Shown here one piece after another: positions 35,774 to 44,352 of a DNA stretch of 53,670 nucleotides (its first letter is position 1; every line of letters begins with the position of its first letter). Source of the stretch: Lachnospiraceae bacterium (GTDB lineage Bacteria > Bacillota > Clostridia > Lachnospirales > Lachnospiraceae); assembly GCA_029338735.1 (NCBI GenBank), contig JAQYAY010000003.1, forward strand, positions 1 to 53,670. The letters are read 5' to 3'. Position numbers and translations under genes: made by a program. The notes below the pieces were generated by a model. The model was not told the origin of the DNA, ran no database searches, and saw only the letters and a program-made list of their open reading frames with translations.

Positions 35774-36931
35774 TCAGCTTGAATAATGTCCGTATTTATT
35801 TCTCTTGATCATTGTGACACCGGTATCACCGTAGACCATGTAATTGTTCTTGCCGTGATTCTTGACCTCGTAGAGGATCTTGTCGGCGGCCTGAACCAGC
35901 TCATTGTATGAATGGCCGGCCTTCGGGTAAATGGCGATTCCGATTGATAGTGACGGACAGTCAGGCACATCTGTGATCCTCAGGCATCGCTCCCTGTTGG
36001 TCACGAGATCGAGTATCTTCTGGGCGATATCCCTTACCTGCTGTACATCATCAATCTCAGGAATGAAAGCTATGAATTCATCACCGCCGTAGCGGCCGAT
36101 CGTTGCTATATCAGGACATCCCTGACGTATGGAGTCTGCTATATACTTGAGGATCGCATCTCCGGCAGCGTGTCCGAATGTATCGTTGAAATGCTTGAAA
36201 TTGTCGACATCGAGGAACATGAGTGCACAGTCATGAAATGCCGAAAGAGCAAGTGTCTCATTGACTGTATGTCTCACGACATCCTTGTGGTACAGCTGTG
36301 TGAGCGCATCCATATCACGCTCATTCTCAATCTTTCTTCGCGTCAGGATATCAGCGAACTTGATCTGCATCATATACGGACACAGATACAGTGCAATCAG
36401 ATTGAATACTATGACATTCATCACATCGACCAGGAATATATTGAGCGGTTTGCTGACTGCTGAGAAGATCAGAAGCAGTACAGACGCGCTGCCTGATATG
36501 ATAAACAGGTGCCATGGTACATCGGTAAAGACCACCACGAAGATAATCATACATCCTATGAAGCACACCGATGGAATTCTCGTATATATGAGCCCGTCGA
36601 TGAGCAGGAGTCCGAAGAGAAAGAATGTAGAAAATGTATAGACAAGCTTCAGCGAAGACTTGGCTCGTGTCTCCGGAATCCCAAGAGCAACGAAAACTAT
36701 AATCCCCGTTGTACCGGCTGAAAACATATTGAGTACGAAACCTGGATTATTGCCGTACATTGCCAGGGAGAACAGTGCATTGAGGAAAAATAAAAGCATT
36801 CCCTGAATCGAAATCCTCTTCACAGTACGAAGATTCGTGACATCCGTCTCCTTACGGGCCTCGTCATATATTTCTCTATCTATTGATCCATACAGAATAA
36901 ACTTCTGCAAGGATGCAAGTTTTTTTTGCAT
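35774..36931 (-). CDS. Membrane-bound diguanylate cyclase (GGDEF)
   Basis: A 385-residue protein: about six membrane segments in residues 40-195 and a C-terminal GGDEF domain (about 210-370) with MFLDVDNFKHFNDTFGHAAGD and an intact active site RYGGDEFIAF at about 278-287. It should make cyclic di-GMP at the membrane. The product-inhibition RxxD site is not seen ahead of the active site. The N-terminal segment MQKKLASLQKFILYGSIDRE is cytoplasmic. It is divergent from the glycerophosphodiesterase gene and shares with it the unusual promoter repeat at 36983-37039. Confidence 0.9.
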   Translation of the reverse strand: MQKKLASLQKFILYGSIDREIYDEARKETDVTNLRTVKRISIQGMLLFFLNALFSLAMYGNNPGFVLNMFSAGTTGIIVFVALGIPETRAKSSLKLVYTFSTFFLFGLLLIDGLIYTRIPSVCFIGCMIIFVVVFTDVPWHLFIISGSASVLLLIFSAVSKPLNIFLVDVMNVIVFNLIALYLCPYMMQIKFADILTRRKIENERDMDALTQLYHKDVVRHTVNETLALSAFHDCALMFLDVDNFKHFNDTFGHAAGDAILKYIADSIRQGCPDIATIGRYGGDEFIAFIPEIDDVQQVRDIAQKILDLVTNRERCLRITDVPDCPSLSIGIAIYPKAGHSYNELVQAADKILYEVKNHGKNNYMVYGDTGVTMIKRNKYGHYSS

Positions 36932-36982
36932 TAATTAACCCCCAGTTTTCTGTTTCATAACGCAAAATGTACACTACCAGTC

Positions 36983-37039
36983 TATTTTACCACATTTTAA
37001 AGAACTGTAAAGCAAAATTACACAAAATGTGGTAGAATA
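36983..37039. promoter_or_regulatory. Divergent promoters whose -10 boxes form an inverted repeat
   Basis: TATTTTACCACATTTT (36983-36998) and AAAATGTGGTAGAATA (37024-37039) are complementary at 15 of 16 positions. Read outward, each arm is an extended -10 box: TGGTAAAAT on the minus strand, with -35 TTTACA (complement of 37006-37011) and a 16-bp spacer, and TGGTAGAAT at 37030-37038 on the plus strand. The plus-strand start would fall within 1-2 bp of the downstream ATG, giving a leaderless message. Confidence 0.6.
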
Positions 37040-37045
37040 AGTCTG

Positions 37046-38863
37046 ATGAAATTATTTAAGAGTACCAGATTTACATTTATTTTAGTAAAAAGAAATTTCG
37101 GTGCATTCCTGAGATTTGAGATAATGTACAAGCTCATATCGTTTCTGATCTTTTTTCCTCTTCTGGAAAAGATCGAGCGGCTGTCACTAAGGCTCGCAGG
37201 AGTGTACTATCTTAGCAACTACAATCTGCGTATGGTCCTGAAGTCGCCTGTTGTATGGGTCATGTTTGTCGTGGTGCTGCTTGCAGTTGCAGTCATGATC
37301 ACCGTTGAATTCTTCGGGCTGTCATACGCAGTTGATGCTTCATATCACAATGAAAAAGTCAAGGCATGGAGCATGCTTCTGGCCGGTATCAGGAAAAGCG
37401 GGATCATATTCAGACCGAGGAACTGGCTCTTTCTGCTGTATGTGTATCTGATTCTTCCGATAGCAGACCTGTATGAGGTGTTTACGGCGGCCAGCAATTT
37501 TTCTGTGCCGGGATATCTGATAGAACGTCTCACAAGAAATGACAAATACTATCCGTATATTATCGCAGCGATGATCATACTTGTTCTTCTGACGCTTTGT
37601 CTGATATATGTCATTCCGTTCATGACGGTTAAGAAGGAGAACTTCATTCCGGCGGCGAGGAACAGCTTCCAGTTCGCGGGAAAGCATCTGATAAGAGTTG
37701 TGATCACGGCTGCATGCTGGATTGCTGTGATAGCAGGAGTCTTCTTCGGGGCATACGGACTAGAACTGTTGCTGGTGAAGGCTGTGGTGATGTGGCTTGA
37801 ACCGTCACAGGCCTTGGGTATCATGTCCAATTCTGCAGTGACGCTTGTGTGCCAGTCGATAGTGATGCTTGTCTTTACATGGTTTATAGCACCTCTTATA
37901 CTGACAAGGATCCAGGCGGGATTTTATGTTCTGCTCTATGAAGAAAAGGATGAGATCCCATCATTTGACAGGGCTTATGGGCGAAGAATCGACAGAATCT
38001 GGCTGCGTATAGCTGTAGTTGCCGGTGTAGCAGTGTGCCTCTATTTCTTCGTGCCTGAGAGATACCAGCAGCTTAAGACGTCACTTCTGCATGGCGGCAG
38101 AAATACAATGATCATGGCACACAGGGGAGATTCTCATGACGCTCCGGAGAATACGATACCGGCATTCAGAAAGGCCATTGAGAACGGAGCTGATGCGGCA
38201 GAGCTCGATGTACAGATGACAAAAGATGGTACTGTGATTGTGCTTCATGATTCGAATCTGAAGCGGACTACAGGACTTGATAAGAATGTCTGGCAGGTAA
38301 CATATGACCAGATCAGGGATATCGACAATGGCAGCTTCTATAGTGATGTGTATCAGTTCACGAGGATACCGACGCTCGACCAGGTCCTGAAGGTCTGCAA
38401 AGGCAAGCTCTACCTGAATATCGAGATCAAACGTACCGGCCATGATGGCGGTATAGTGGAGAAGACTCTTGAGATAATAGAGGCCAATCAGTATGAGAAG
38501 GACTGTGATATCACGTCATTTGACTATGGTACTCTGAGTCAGATAAAGAGGCTGAATCCGAAGATCTATACTGTCTATACCACGACAGTTGGTGGCGGAT
38601 CACTTGCCAGACTCAAGGATGCAGATGCATTTTCAGTTGATTCGAATTTTGTGACGCCGGGATTCGTCCAGTATATGAAGAAATCCAACAAGGGTATTTT
38701 TGTCTGGACTGTCAACAATGAGGTCACGATGAACCGCATGATTGACATGAATGTCGATGCGATCATCACCGACAATGTCCGTCTGGCCCGTACCGCCAGC
38801 AGGCGCAACAAAGGTGTGATCGGGGCAATGCGGCGAATACAGCGAGTGTTACTTGCATTCTAG
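37046..38863 (+). CDS. Membrane glycerophosphodiester phosphodiesterase
   Basis: A 605-residue protein with about seven to eight membrane segments (residues 20-340) in a glycerophosphoryl-diester-phosphodiesterase membrane domain, followed by an external or cytoplasmic GDPD barrel from residue 350: MAHRGDSHDAPENTIPAFRKA with catalytic His, ELDVQMTKDGTVIVLHD, NIEIK and a C-terminal VDAIITDN. It cleaves glycerophosphodiesters, such as lipid head groups or lipoteichoic acid units. No Shine-Dalgarno precedes the ATG. The stop codon touches the REP-like palindrome at 38863. Confidence 0.92.
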   Translation: MKLFKSTRFTFILVKRNFGAFLRFEIMYKLISFLIFFPLLEKIERLSLRLAGVYYLSNYNLRMVLKSPVVWVMFVVVLLAVAVMITVEFFGLSYAVDASYHNEKVKAWSMLLAGIRKSGIIFRPRNWLFLLYVYLILPIADLYEVFTAASNFSVPGYLIERLTRNDKYYPYIIAAMIILVLLTLCLIYVIPFMTVKKENFIPAARNSFQFAGKHLIRVVITAACWIAVIAGVFFGAYGLELLLVKAVVMWLEPSQALGIMSNSAVTLVCQSIVMLVFTWFIAPLILTRIQAGFYVLLYEEKDEIPSFDRAYGRRIDRIWLRIAVVAGVAVCLYFFVPERYQQLKTSLLHGGRNTMIMAHRGDSHDAPENTIPAFRKAIENGADAAELDVQMTKDGTVIVLHDSNLKRTTGLDKNVWQVTYDQIRDIDNGSFYSDVYQFTRIPTLDQVLKVCKGKLYLNIEIKRTGHDGGIVEKTLEIIEANQYEKDCDITSFDYGTLSQIKRLNPKIYTVYTTTVGGGSLARLKDADAFSVDSNFVTPGFVQYMKKSNKGIFVWTVNNEVTMNRMIDMNVDAIITDNVRLARTASRRNKGVIGAMRRIQRVLLAF

Positions 38864-38940
38864 GGACAGGGGGACGGTTCTCCTGTCTTTTTGGCTAAAA
38901 TAATTTAATTAAAAAGACAGGAGAACCGTCCCCCTGTCCC
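38863..38940. repeat. REP-like perfect 30-bp inverted repeat
   Basis: The arm at 38863-38892 (beginning GGGACAGGGGGACGG and ending TCCTGTCTTTTT) is perfectly complementary over 30 bp to 38911-38940, with an 18-bp AT-rich loop. The GGGACAGGGGGACGGTTCTC word belongs to a repeat that I recall as dispersed in many bacterial genomes and linked to REP-associated (RAYT) transposases. As RNA it would be an exceptionally stable hairpin between the two genes. Confidence 0.9.
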
Positions 38941-38952
38941 CGATGTGCATTT

Positions 38953-40332
38953 ATGGATAAAATCAGATCCCGTGTGGGTACGGCTGTCTTTGCGATGATA
39001 ACGCTGATGTGCCTGTACTACATGGATGACGGATATTTCAATACTATAATTGCGAAGACACGGGCTTTCTATGTCTCTGCTGTGATCGCGGTCGTTACCT
39101 GCCTGGTCATGGATGTGATCGCATATGCAAAGGGATATACGAGAGAAAAGCACGGCAGAAATATGATCATGAAGGCGATGGCTGCCTTCTTACTGTCATA
39201 TATGATTTCTGCGCTGCTCTGTGGCGATACAGAGTCTGCTTTTTCAGGCGATGTGGGATGGAACGTAGGAGTCATCGCATATTTCCTCGGGCTGCTCGTG
39301 TATGTCGTGATGCGGGACCTCAGTACATCAGCATCTGAAATGGCTGTTGTGCTGGCAGTCGCTGGCATTCCGTTCTTCCTGTTTGCGGTTCTTCATGGTA
39401 TCGGTGTGGATGTGTTTTCACTGCACTCAGAGCTTCTTAAAGAAGAGCATTATAATTATATCTCTACGGCTGGCAATATAGATGTATACGCCGGGATAGT
39501 GAGCCTTTTCGTGCCAGTGATTGCAGCAGTTTATCTTGATACCAGTAGGATGTGGCTGCTTGCTGTTGCATTTCTTGCCGGAGCAGGACTGTCGTTCGCG
39601 AGCGTGGACAGCGGGTACATCGGCCTGTTTGGTGGCCTGGCCGTGCTTTTTGTCATGATGAGCAGGAGACAGATTCCTCTTATCCGTATCAATCATGTCA
39701 TTATGACATTGTCTGGTTCCTTTGTGTGTGGGGAGATTTTCCAGCGTTTCGACGGCAGGGCATTCCCGCCGGCCAAGTATATTTCATTTTTTATGAATAA
39801 ATATTACCTGGCTCTGGGTCTGTTTGCGGCTGCGGTAGTTGTTGAGATAGTGCTTCGCCTTACTGACAGGGATTTCATCATAAGCCCGTGGATCATGCTC
39901 TTGCTTGTGGCTGCGGTCATAGTGCTTGCGGTACTTTTTTTCATTCATGGAGTTGACAGGTCTGAGAGATTCGGCAACAGCAGGCTTGTGATCTGGCAGA
40001 AGGCGGTTTCGGTATATGCGAATGGCAGTCTCCGGGCAAAAATATCCGGTATCGGACCTGACATGTTCGGAAATTATTCAACTGGGATTTCGGTAGGCGG
40101 CCGTAGTGTTGCCAACTGTCACTGCGCCATATTACAGCATCTGGTATGCGGAGGAATAGTCACGCTTGCGTGCTATTTTTACATTGTGATTTCTGTCATC
40201 TGGAAGGTATACCGCTCGAGAAAAGTATCACCGTTTTTCTTCGGCCTGGCCGGATATTTTTTTCAGGCACAGCTTAATAATCCGCAGAACATGCTGCTTC
40301 CATTCGTATGTATTTTTTTAGCTGTCATATGA
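38953..40332 (+). CDS. Wzy/O-antigen-ligase-like membrane protein
   Basis: A 459-residue protein with about eleven to twelve hydrophobic segments. The second half has the features of O-antigen ligase / Wzy polymerase-like proteins: a soluble loop with RLVIWQKAVSVYANG, then GIGPDMFGNY and NCHCAILQHLVCGG, and late LAGYFFQAQLNNPQNM. Such proteins join or polymerise glycan on lipid carriers at the outer face of the membrane; in Firmicutes the product may be capsule, wall polymer or protein glycan. Start uncertain: the ATG at 38953 has no purine-rich site ahead of it because the REP-like palindrome lies directly upstream. Confidence 0.75.
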   Translation: MDKIRSRVGTAVFAMITLMCLYYMDDGYFNTIIAKTRAFYVSAVIAVVTCLVMDVIAYAKGYTREKHGRNMIMKAMAAFLLSYMISALLCGDTESAFSGDVGWNVGVIAYFLGLLVYVVMRDLSTSASEMAVVLAVAGIPFFLFAVLHGIGVDVFSLHSELLKEEHYNYISTAGNIDVYAGIVSLFVPVIAAVYLDTSRMWLLAVAFLAGAGLSFASVDSGYIGLFGGLAVLFVMMSRRQIPLIRINHVIMTLSGSFVCGEIFQRFDGRAFPPAKYISFFMNKYYLALGLFAAAVVVEIVLRLTDRDFIISPWIMLLLVAAVIVLAVLFFIHGVDRSERFGNSRLVIWQKAVSVYANGSLRAKISGIGPDMFGNYSTGISVGGRSVANCHCAILQHLVCGGIVTLACYFYIVISVIWKVYRSRKVSPFFFGLAGYFFQAQLNNPQNMLLPFVCIFLAVI

Positions 40333-40335
40333 TTG

Positions 40336-40364
40336 TTGACTTTTCTTATTCATCTCTTTATAAT
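40336..40364 (+). promoter_or_regulatory. Promoter of the OPT transporter gene
   Basis: TTGACT at 40336-40341 and a perfect TATAAT at 40359-40364 with a 17-bp spacer; the -35 box begins 3 bp after the preceding stop codon. Confidence 0.85.
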
Positions 40365-40420
40365 ATAACTATTGTGTCGCTTTAACGCACAAAAATATTA
40401 ATATCTGGAGGTTCATAGAA

Positions 40421-42310
40421 ATGAACAACGAACAACAGGAGTTCAAGCCATTTATCTCCGCTGACAGGCAGATGGCTGAGATGACACCGTTCTCGGTAAT
40501 TCTCGGTATCATCCTCGCTATTGTCTTCGGTGCTGCAAATGCGTATCTTGGACTTCGTGTCGGAATGACTGTATCAGCGTCTATCCCGGCAGCAGTAGTA
40601 TCGATGGGTCTTGTGAGATTCATTTTCCACAGAGATTCCATCCTTGAGAACAACATGGTTCAGACCATCGGTAGTGCCGGTGAGTCGGTAGCCGCAGGAG
40701 CAATCTTCACCCTGCCAGCCATCTTCATGTGGGCAAGCGAGGGCAAGACAGACAATCCTAGTATTGCCCTGATCGCACTTGTATGTATGGTCGGCGGTAT
40801 CCTTGGTATCCTGTTCATGATCCCGCTTCGTAATGCACTCATTGTGCAGGAGCATGGTACTCTTCCATATCCTGAGGGAACTGCATGTGCAGAGGTCCTT
40901 GAGGCCGGAGAAGAGGGCGGAGCATCAGCAGGTGCCGTATTCAAGGGTCTTGGAATCGCAGCAGCATTCAAGTTCATTGCTGACGGAATCAAGCTCTTCC
41001 CTAGTGAGATTGATTACGACTTCAAGCACTACAAGGGCGCCGGAGTCGGAATGAGTACACTTCCTTCACTCATCGGTGTCGGATTCATCTGTGGACCGAA
41101 GGTATCTTCATACATGTTCGCCGGTGGTATCCTTGGATGGCTGGTACTCATGCCTCTTATCGCTGCTCTCGGCGGTGACAATGTCATCTTCCCATCAAGT
41201 GATCCTATTTCATCACTGTCAGCATCAGGAATCTGGAGCAACTACATCAAGTACATCGGTGCAGGTGCCGTGGCAGCAGGCGGAATCATCAGCCTGATCA
41301 AGTCACTCCCAATGATCCTAGGTGCTTTCAAAGGGGCTATGAAGGGTTATGGAAAAAAGGTCGGCGAGAATATCCGTACCAACAAGGATCTCCCTGTTAA
41401 GGTAATCATCATCGGAATCGTGGCACTCGCACTTATCATGTGGGTTACACCTCAGATCCCGGTTCACTTCGGCGGAGCAATCCTCATCATCATCTTCGGA
41501 TTCTTCTTCGTAACAGTATCTGCAAGAATGGTTGGTATCGTAGGTTCCTCGAATAACCCTGTATCAGGAATGACTATTGCAGCACTTCTTATCATCACTG
41601 CAATCATGAAGGCTACAGGAAATGTAGGAACTGCCGGAATGATCTCAGCTATTTCAATCGGTTCTGTGATCTGCGTTGCAGCAGCTATCGCAGGTGATAT
41701 CTCTCAGGACTTAAAGACCGGTTATATCGTTGGTGCTACTCCTTACAAGCAGCAGGTCGGCGAGATCATCGGTGTCATTGCTTCAGCAATCGCAGTAGGA
41801 GGAGTTCTCTATATACTTAATGACGCATGGGGCTATGGTTCTCAGGAGCTTCCTGCTCCTCAGGCACAGCTCATGAAGATGGTCGTTGAGGGTGTCATGA
41901 ATGGTAACCTTCCTTGGGCTCTTATCTTCGCTGGTGTATTCATCGCCATCGTTGTAGAGATCATGGGAATACCGGTTCTTCCATTCGCAGTAGGTCTCTA
42001 CCTTCCTATGGCAACTACACTTCCTATCATGATCGGCGGATTCGTTCGTCTCGTCTTCGATAAGAAGAAGGAAGCTTCTGAGGATGACCGCAAGGCCAAG
42101 GTCAATCGTGGTATCCTCTACTGCTCAGGACTCATTGCTGGTGAAGGTATCGTAGGTATCCTCCTTGCTATCATCGCAGTAGCAGGCGCAAGCGATGCCA
42201 TTGACGTATCGAAGGTATTCAGCATCGGACCAGTCGGCTCGATCGTATTCTTCGCACTGCTCATCTGCTCACTCGTGGCAGCGATGAATGGCAAGAAAAA
42301 GAAGAACTGA
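40421..42310 (+). CDS. OPT family oligopeptide transporter
   Basis: A 629-residue membrane protein, about fifteen hydrophobic segments long, of the OPT superfamily. Family landmarks: TPFSVILGIILAIVFGAANA, YLGLRVGMTVSASIPAAVVSM, LPYPEGTACAEVLEAG (the conserved YPEGTA motif), SNNPVSGMTIAALLI and GYIVGATPYKQQ. Members import oligopeptides or metal chelates with a proton gradient. The site CTGGAGG precedes the start. Codon use is highly regular, suggesting strong expression. A terminator follows, then a PqqD-domain gene. Confidence 0.93.
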   Translation: MNNEQQEFKPFISADRQMAEMTPFSVILGIILAIVFGAANAYLGLRVGMTVSASIPAAVVSMGLVRFIFHRDSILENNMVQTIGSAGESVAAGAIFTLPAIFMWASEGKTDNPSIALIALVCMVGGILGILFMIPLRNALIVQEHGTLPYPEGTACAEVLEAGEEGGASAGAVFKGLGIAAAFKFIADGIKLFPSEIDYDFKHYKGAGVGMSTLPSLIGVGFICGPKVSSYMFAGGILGWLVLMPLIAALGGDNVIFPSSDPISSLSASGIWSNYIKYIGAGAVAAGGIISLIKSLPMILGAFKGAMKGYGKKVGENIRTNKDLPVKVIIIGIVALALIMWVTPQIPVHFGGAILIIIFGFFFVTVSARMVGIVGSSNNPVSGMTIAALLIITAIMKATGNVGTAGMISAISIGSVICVAAAIAGDISQDLKTGYIVGATPYKQQVGEIIGVIASAIAVGGVLYILNDAWGYGSQELPAPQAQLMKMVVEGVMNGNLPWALIFAGVFIAIVVEIMGIPVLPFAVGLYLPMATTLPIMIGGFVRLVFDKKKEASEDDRKAKVNRGILYCSGLIAGEGIVGILLAIIAVAGASDAIDVSKVFSIGPVGSIVFFALLICSLVAAMNGKKKKN

Positions 42311-42321
42311 TAATACACGGA

Positions 42322-42356
42322 TGTGACAGTGTACCTGGTGCATTGTCACATTTTTT
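42322..42356 (+). terminator. Terminator after the OPT gene
   Basis: TGTGACAGTG (42322-42331) pairs with CATTGTCACA at 9 of 10 positions, followed by six T. No new promoter precedes the PqqD gene, so that gene probably depends on read-through. Confidence 0.85.
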
Positions 42357-42366
42357 ATGAGAAAAT

Positions 42367-42720
42367 ATGGCAAAGAAAGATAATTACCTGGACTTCGTAC
42401 CGCGTCACAGTAAGGTGATGCCGTGGGAAGAGGATGAGAACGGACATGTACAGATCAGGAGGGAGAACCTTGGATTTTTCAATAAGATCGCTCAGGTCGT
42501 TGCGAAGAAGCCGAGGTTTTCTTATATAGAGCTTGATGACTTTGGTTCATTCATCTGGAAGCAGATAGATGGCAGGCGTACCATATATGAGATAGGACAG
42601 CTCGTTCATGATGAGTTCGGAGACAAGGCAGAACCGCTGTACAACAGGCTTGTAGGCTTTATCAGGACGCTTCATGAGAACCGCTTTGTAGTCTATGAGA
42701 ATAAGATAAAGAAAGATTGA
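42367..42720 (+). CDS. PqqD family protein
   Basis: A 117-residue protein with a PqqD fold: the core IELDDFGSFIWKQIDGRRTIYEIGQLV followed by LVGFIRTLHENRFVVYEN matches the winged-helix domain that binds leader peptides of ribosomally made modified peptides. It is extended at the N-terminus by about 45 residues (FVPRHSKVMPWEEDENGHV). No radical SAM enzyme or precursor peptide gene is nearby. The ATG lies 11 bp after the OPT terminator and has only a weak ribosome-binding site. Its stop codon overlaps the -35 box of the next operon. Confidence 0.85.
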   Translation: MAKKDNYLDFVPRHSKVMPWEEDENGHVQIRRENLGFFNKIAQVVAKKPRFSYIELDDFGSFIWKQIDGRRTIYEIGQLVHDEFGDKAEPLYNRLVGFIRTLHENRFVVYENKIKKD

Positions 42721-42745
42721 CGGATTATTATTTTTGTTCTATAAT
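42717..42745 (+). promoter_or_regulatory. Promoter of the amino acid ABC transporter operon
   Basis: TTGACG at 42717-42722 (overlapping the PqqD stop codon) and a perfect TATAAT at 42740-42745 with a 17-bp spacer. Confidence 0.85.
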
Positions 42746-42781
42746 CAGTCATTGAATAAAAATACATATTGAGTGTATGTC

Positions 42782-42808
42782 AAAGGAGACCTCTCAGGTC
42801 TCCTTTTA
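42782..42808 (+). terminator. Leader hairpin before the amino acid transporter gene
   Basis: AAAGGAGACC (42782-42791) is perfectly complementary to GGTCTCCTTT (42797-42806) with a 5-base loop, then TA. It lies downstream of the strong promoter and 24 bp before the gene, so it may attenuate transcription or end the PqqD message. The T tract is short because most of it is within the stem. Confidence 0.55.
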
Positions 42809-42831
42809 TGGCATATGGAAAGGACATTTTT

Positions 42832-43641
42832 ATGAAGAAGAAAATCATGGCACTCATTCTTGCAGCAGGCATGGCTCTGTCAATGGCAGCCTGTGGTTCA
42901 TCAGGCAGCAGCTCATCTGCAAAGTCAGATGATGCAGTAGCAGCCATCAAGAAGGCCGGCAAGATCACAATGGTGACAAATGCAGAGTTCCCACCATTTG
43001 AGTACAAGGATGGCAACAAGGTGACAGGCATCGATGCAGACATCGCTCAGGCAGTCGCAGATGACCTTGGAGTAAAGCTTGAGATCACAGATATAGCATT
43101 TGATTCATGTATTCCGGCTCTGAAGAGCGGAAAGGCTGATTTCTGCCTCGCAGGAATGACAGTCACAGATGACCGTAAGAAGAATGCAGATTTCTCTGAT
43201 CCATATTTCAACGCTTCTCAGGTAATCCTGGTAAAGAGCGGAAATAAAGACATCACAAAGCCATCAGACCTCGATGGAAAGGTAGTAGGCGTACAGCAGG
43301 GTACAACAGGCGACACATACTGCACCAATGAGGATGGCAAGAACGACATCTCTGTAAAGGAAGTAAAGCGTTACCAGAAGCATGTGGACGCTGTATCAGA
43401 TCTTATCGCAGGCAGGATCGACGCAGTAGTACTTGATGACTATCCTGCAGAGCAGTTCATCGAGCAGAACAAAGGCAAGATTGAGAAGGTCGGCGAGAAC
43501 CTCACAACAGAGGAATACGCAGCAGTTGTTCCAAAGGGATCTAATCTCGTAGATGAGATCAATAAGGTAGTCAAGGATCTCAAGGACAGCGGCAAGATGA
43601 ACGAGATCGTGGATAAATATACATCAGACTCAAACCAGTAA
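42832..43641 (+). CDS. Polar amino acid ABC transporter, substrate-binding lipoprotein
   Basis: A 269-residue lipoprotein. Signal peptide with lipobox MAAC, acylated Cys21, then a serine-rich linker. The binding fold has typical family-3 motifs: KAGKITMVTNAEFPPFEYKD, GIDADIAQAVADDLG, FCLAGMTVTDDRKKNADFSD and DLDGKVVGVQQGTT. It captures a polar amino acid such as glutamine, glutamate or another; not decidable from sequence. I chose the ATG at 42832 because it gives a proper signal peptide and follows GGAAAGG. Confidence 0.92.
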   Translation: MKKKIMALILAAGMALSMAACGSSGSSSSAKSDDAVAAIKKAGKITMVTNAEFPPFEYKDGNKVTGIDADIAQAVADDLGVKLEITDIAFDSCIPALKSGKADFCLAGMTVTDDRKKNADFSDPYFNASQVILVKSGNKDITKPSDLDGKVVGVQQGTTGDTYCTNEDGKNDISVKEVKRYQKHVDAVSDLIAGRIDAVVLDDYPAEQFIEQNKGKIEKVGENLTTEEYAAVVPKGSNLVDEINKVVKDLKDSGKMNEIVDKYTSDSNQ

Positions 43642-43650
43642 GGAGATTTC

Positions 43651-44352
43651 ATGGGATACAATCTCGCAGAACATCTCTACGATGACTTCATAGAAAAAGA
43701 CCGGTATATGTACATCATATCCGGTCTTGGAAATACAGTACTTATCACGATTTTTGCCCTGATCATCGGAGTACTTCTCGGTGTGATCACGGCAATGATC
43801 CGTGTCATGTACAAGCAGGGCAGCAAGGGACCAGTGATGGCAGTTCTTAATGTCATAGCAGGCATTTATCTTACCATTATCCGTGGCACGCCTACAGTAG
43901 TACAGCTCCTCATTTCATATTTCATTATCTTACAGAATGTAGATAACGGCGTCATCATCGCTATCATAGCATTCGGTGTGAACTCAGGAGCATATGTGTC
44001 TGAGGTCTTCCGAAGCGGAATCCAGTCGGTCGATATTGGACAGACTGAGGCTGGCAGATCTCTTGGCCTTTCACGCAGCCAGACCATGAGAAAAATCATT
44101 CTTCCTCAGGCCATCAGGAATGTGGCACCGGCTATTTTTAACGAGTTCATTACACTCTTAAAGGAGACATCAGTTGCCGGATACGTAGGAATCCAGGATC
44201 TGACAAAGGGCGGAGATATCATCCGTTCGATCACCCTTGATCCGTATCCGCCACTCCTTCTCGTAGCCGCCATCTACCTCGTAATGGTAGTCGGAATGAC
44301 CCAGATCCTTCATGTATTTGAGCAGAGGATCGCCAGAAAGGAGGCCAGATAA
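43651..44352 (+). CDS. Polar amino acid ABC transporter, permease
   Basis: A 233-residue membrane protein with about five hydrophobic segments of the HisM/GlnP family. The EAA loop that contacts the ATPase is complete: [22 protein letters not shown], followed by [33 protein letters not shown] is another family signature. A site AAGGAG lies 6 bp upstream. Its stop overlaps the next start (TAATG). Confidence 0.94.
   Translation: MGYNLAEHLYDDFIEKDRYMYIISGLGNTVLITIFALIIGVLLGVITAMIRVMYKQGSKGPVMAVLNVIAGIYLTIIRGTPTVVQLLISYFIILQNVDNGVIIAIIAFGVNSGAYVSEVFRSGIQSVDIGQTEAGRSLGLSRSQTMRKIILPQAIRNVAPAIFNEFITLLKETSVAGYVGIQDLTKGGDIIRSITLDPYPPLLLVAAIYLVMVVGMTQILHVFEQRIARKEAR

Noticed and set aside
42769-42831. 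Upstream start for the amino acid binding lipoprotein
   Set aside because: It would put the leader hairpin in the coding sequence and 21 extra residues ahead of a perfect signal peptide.
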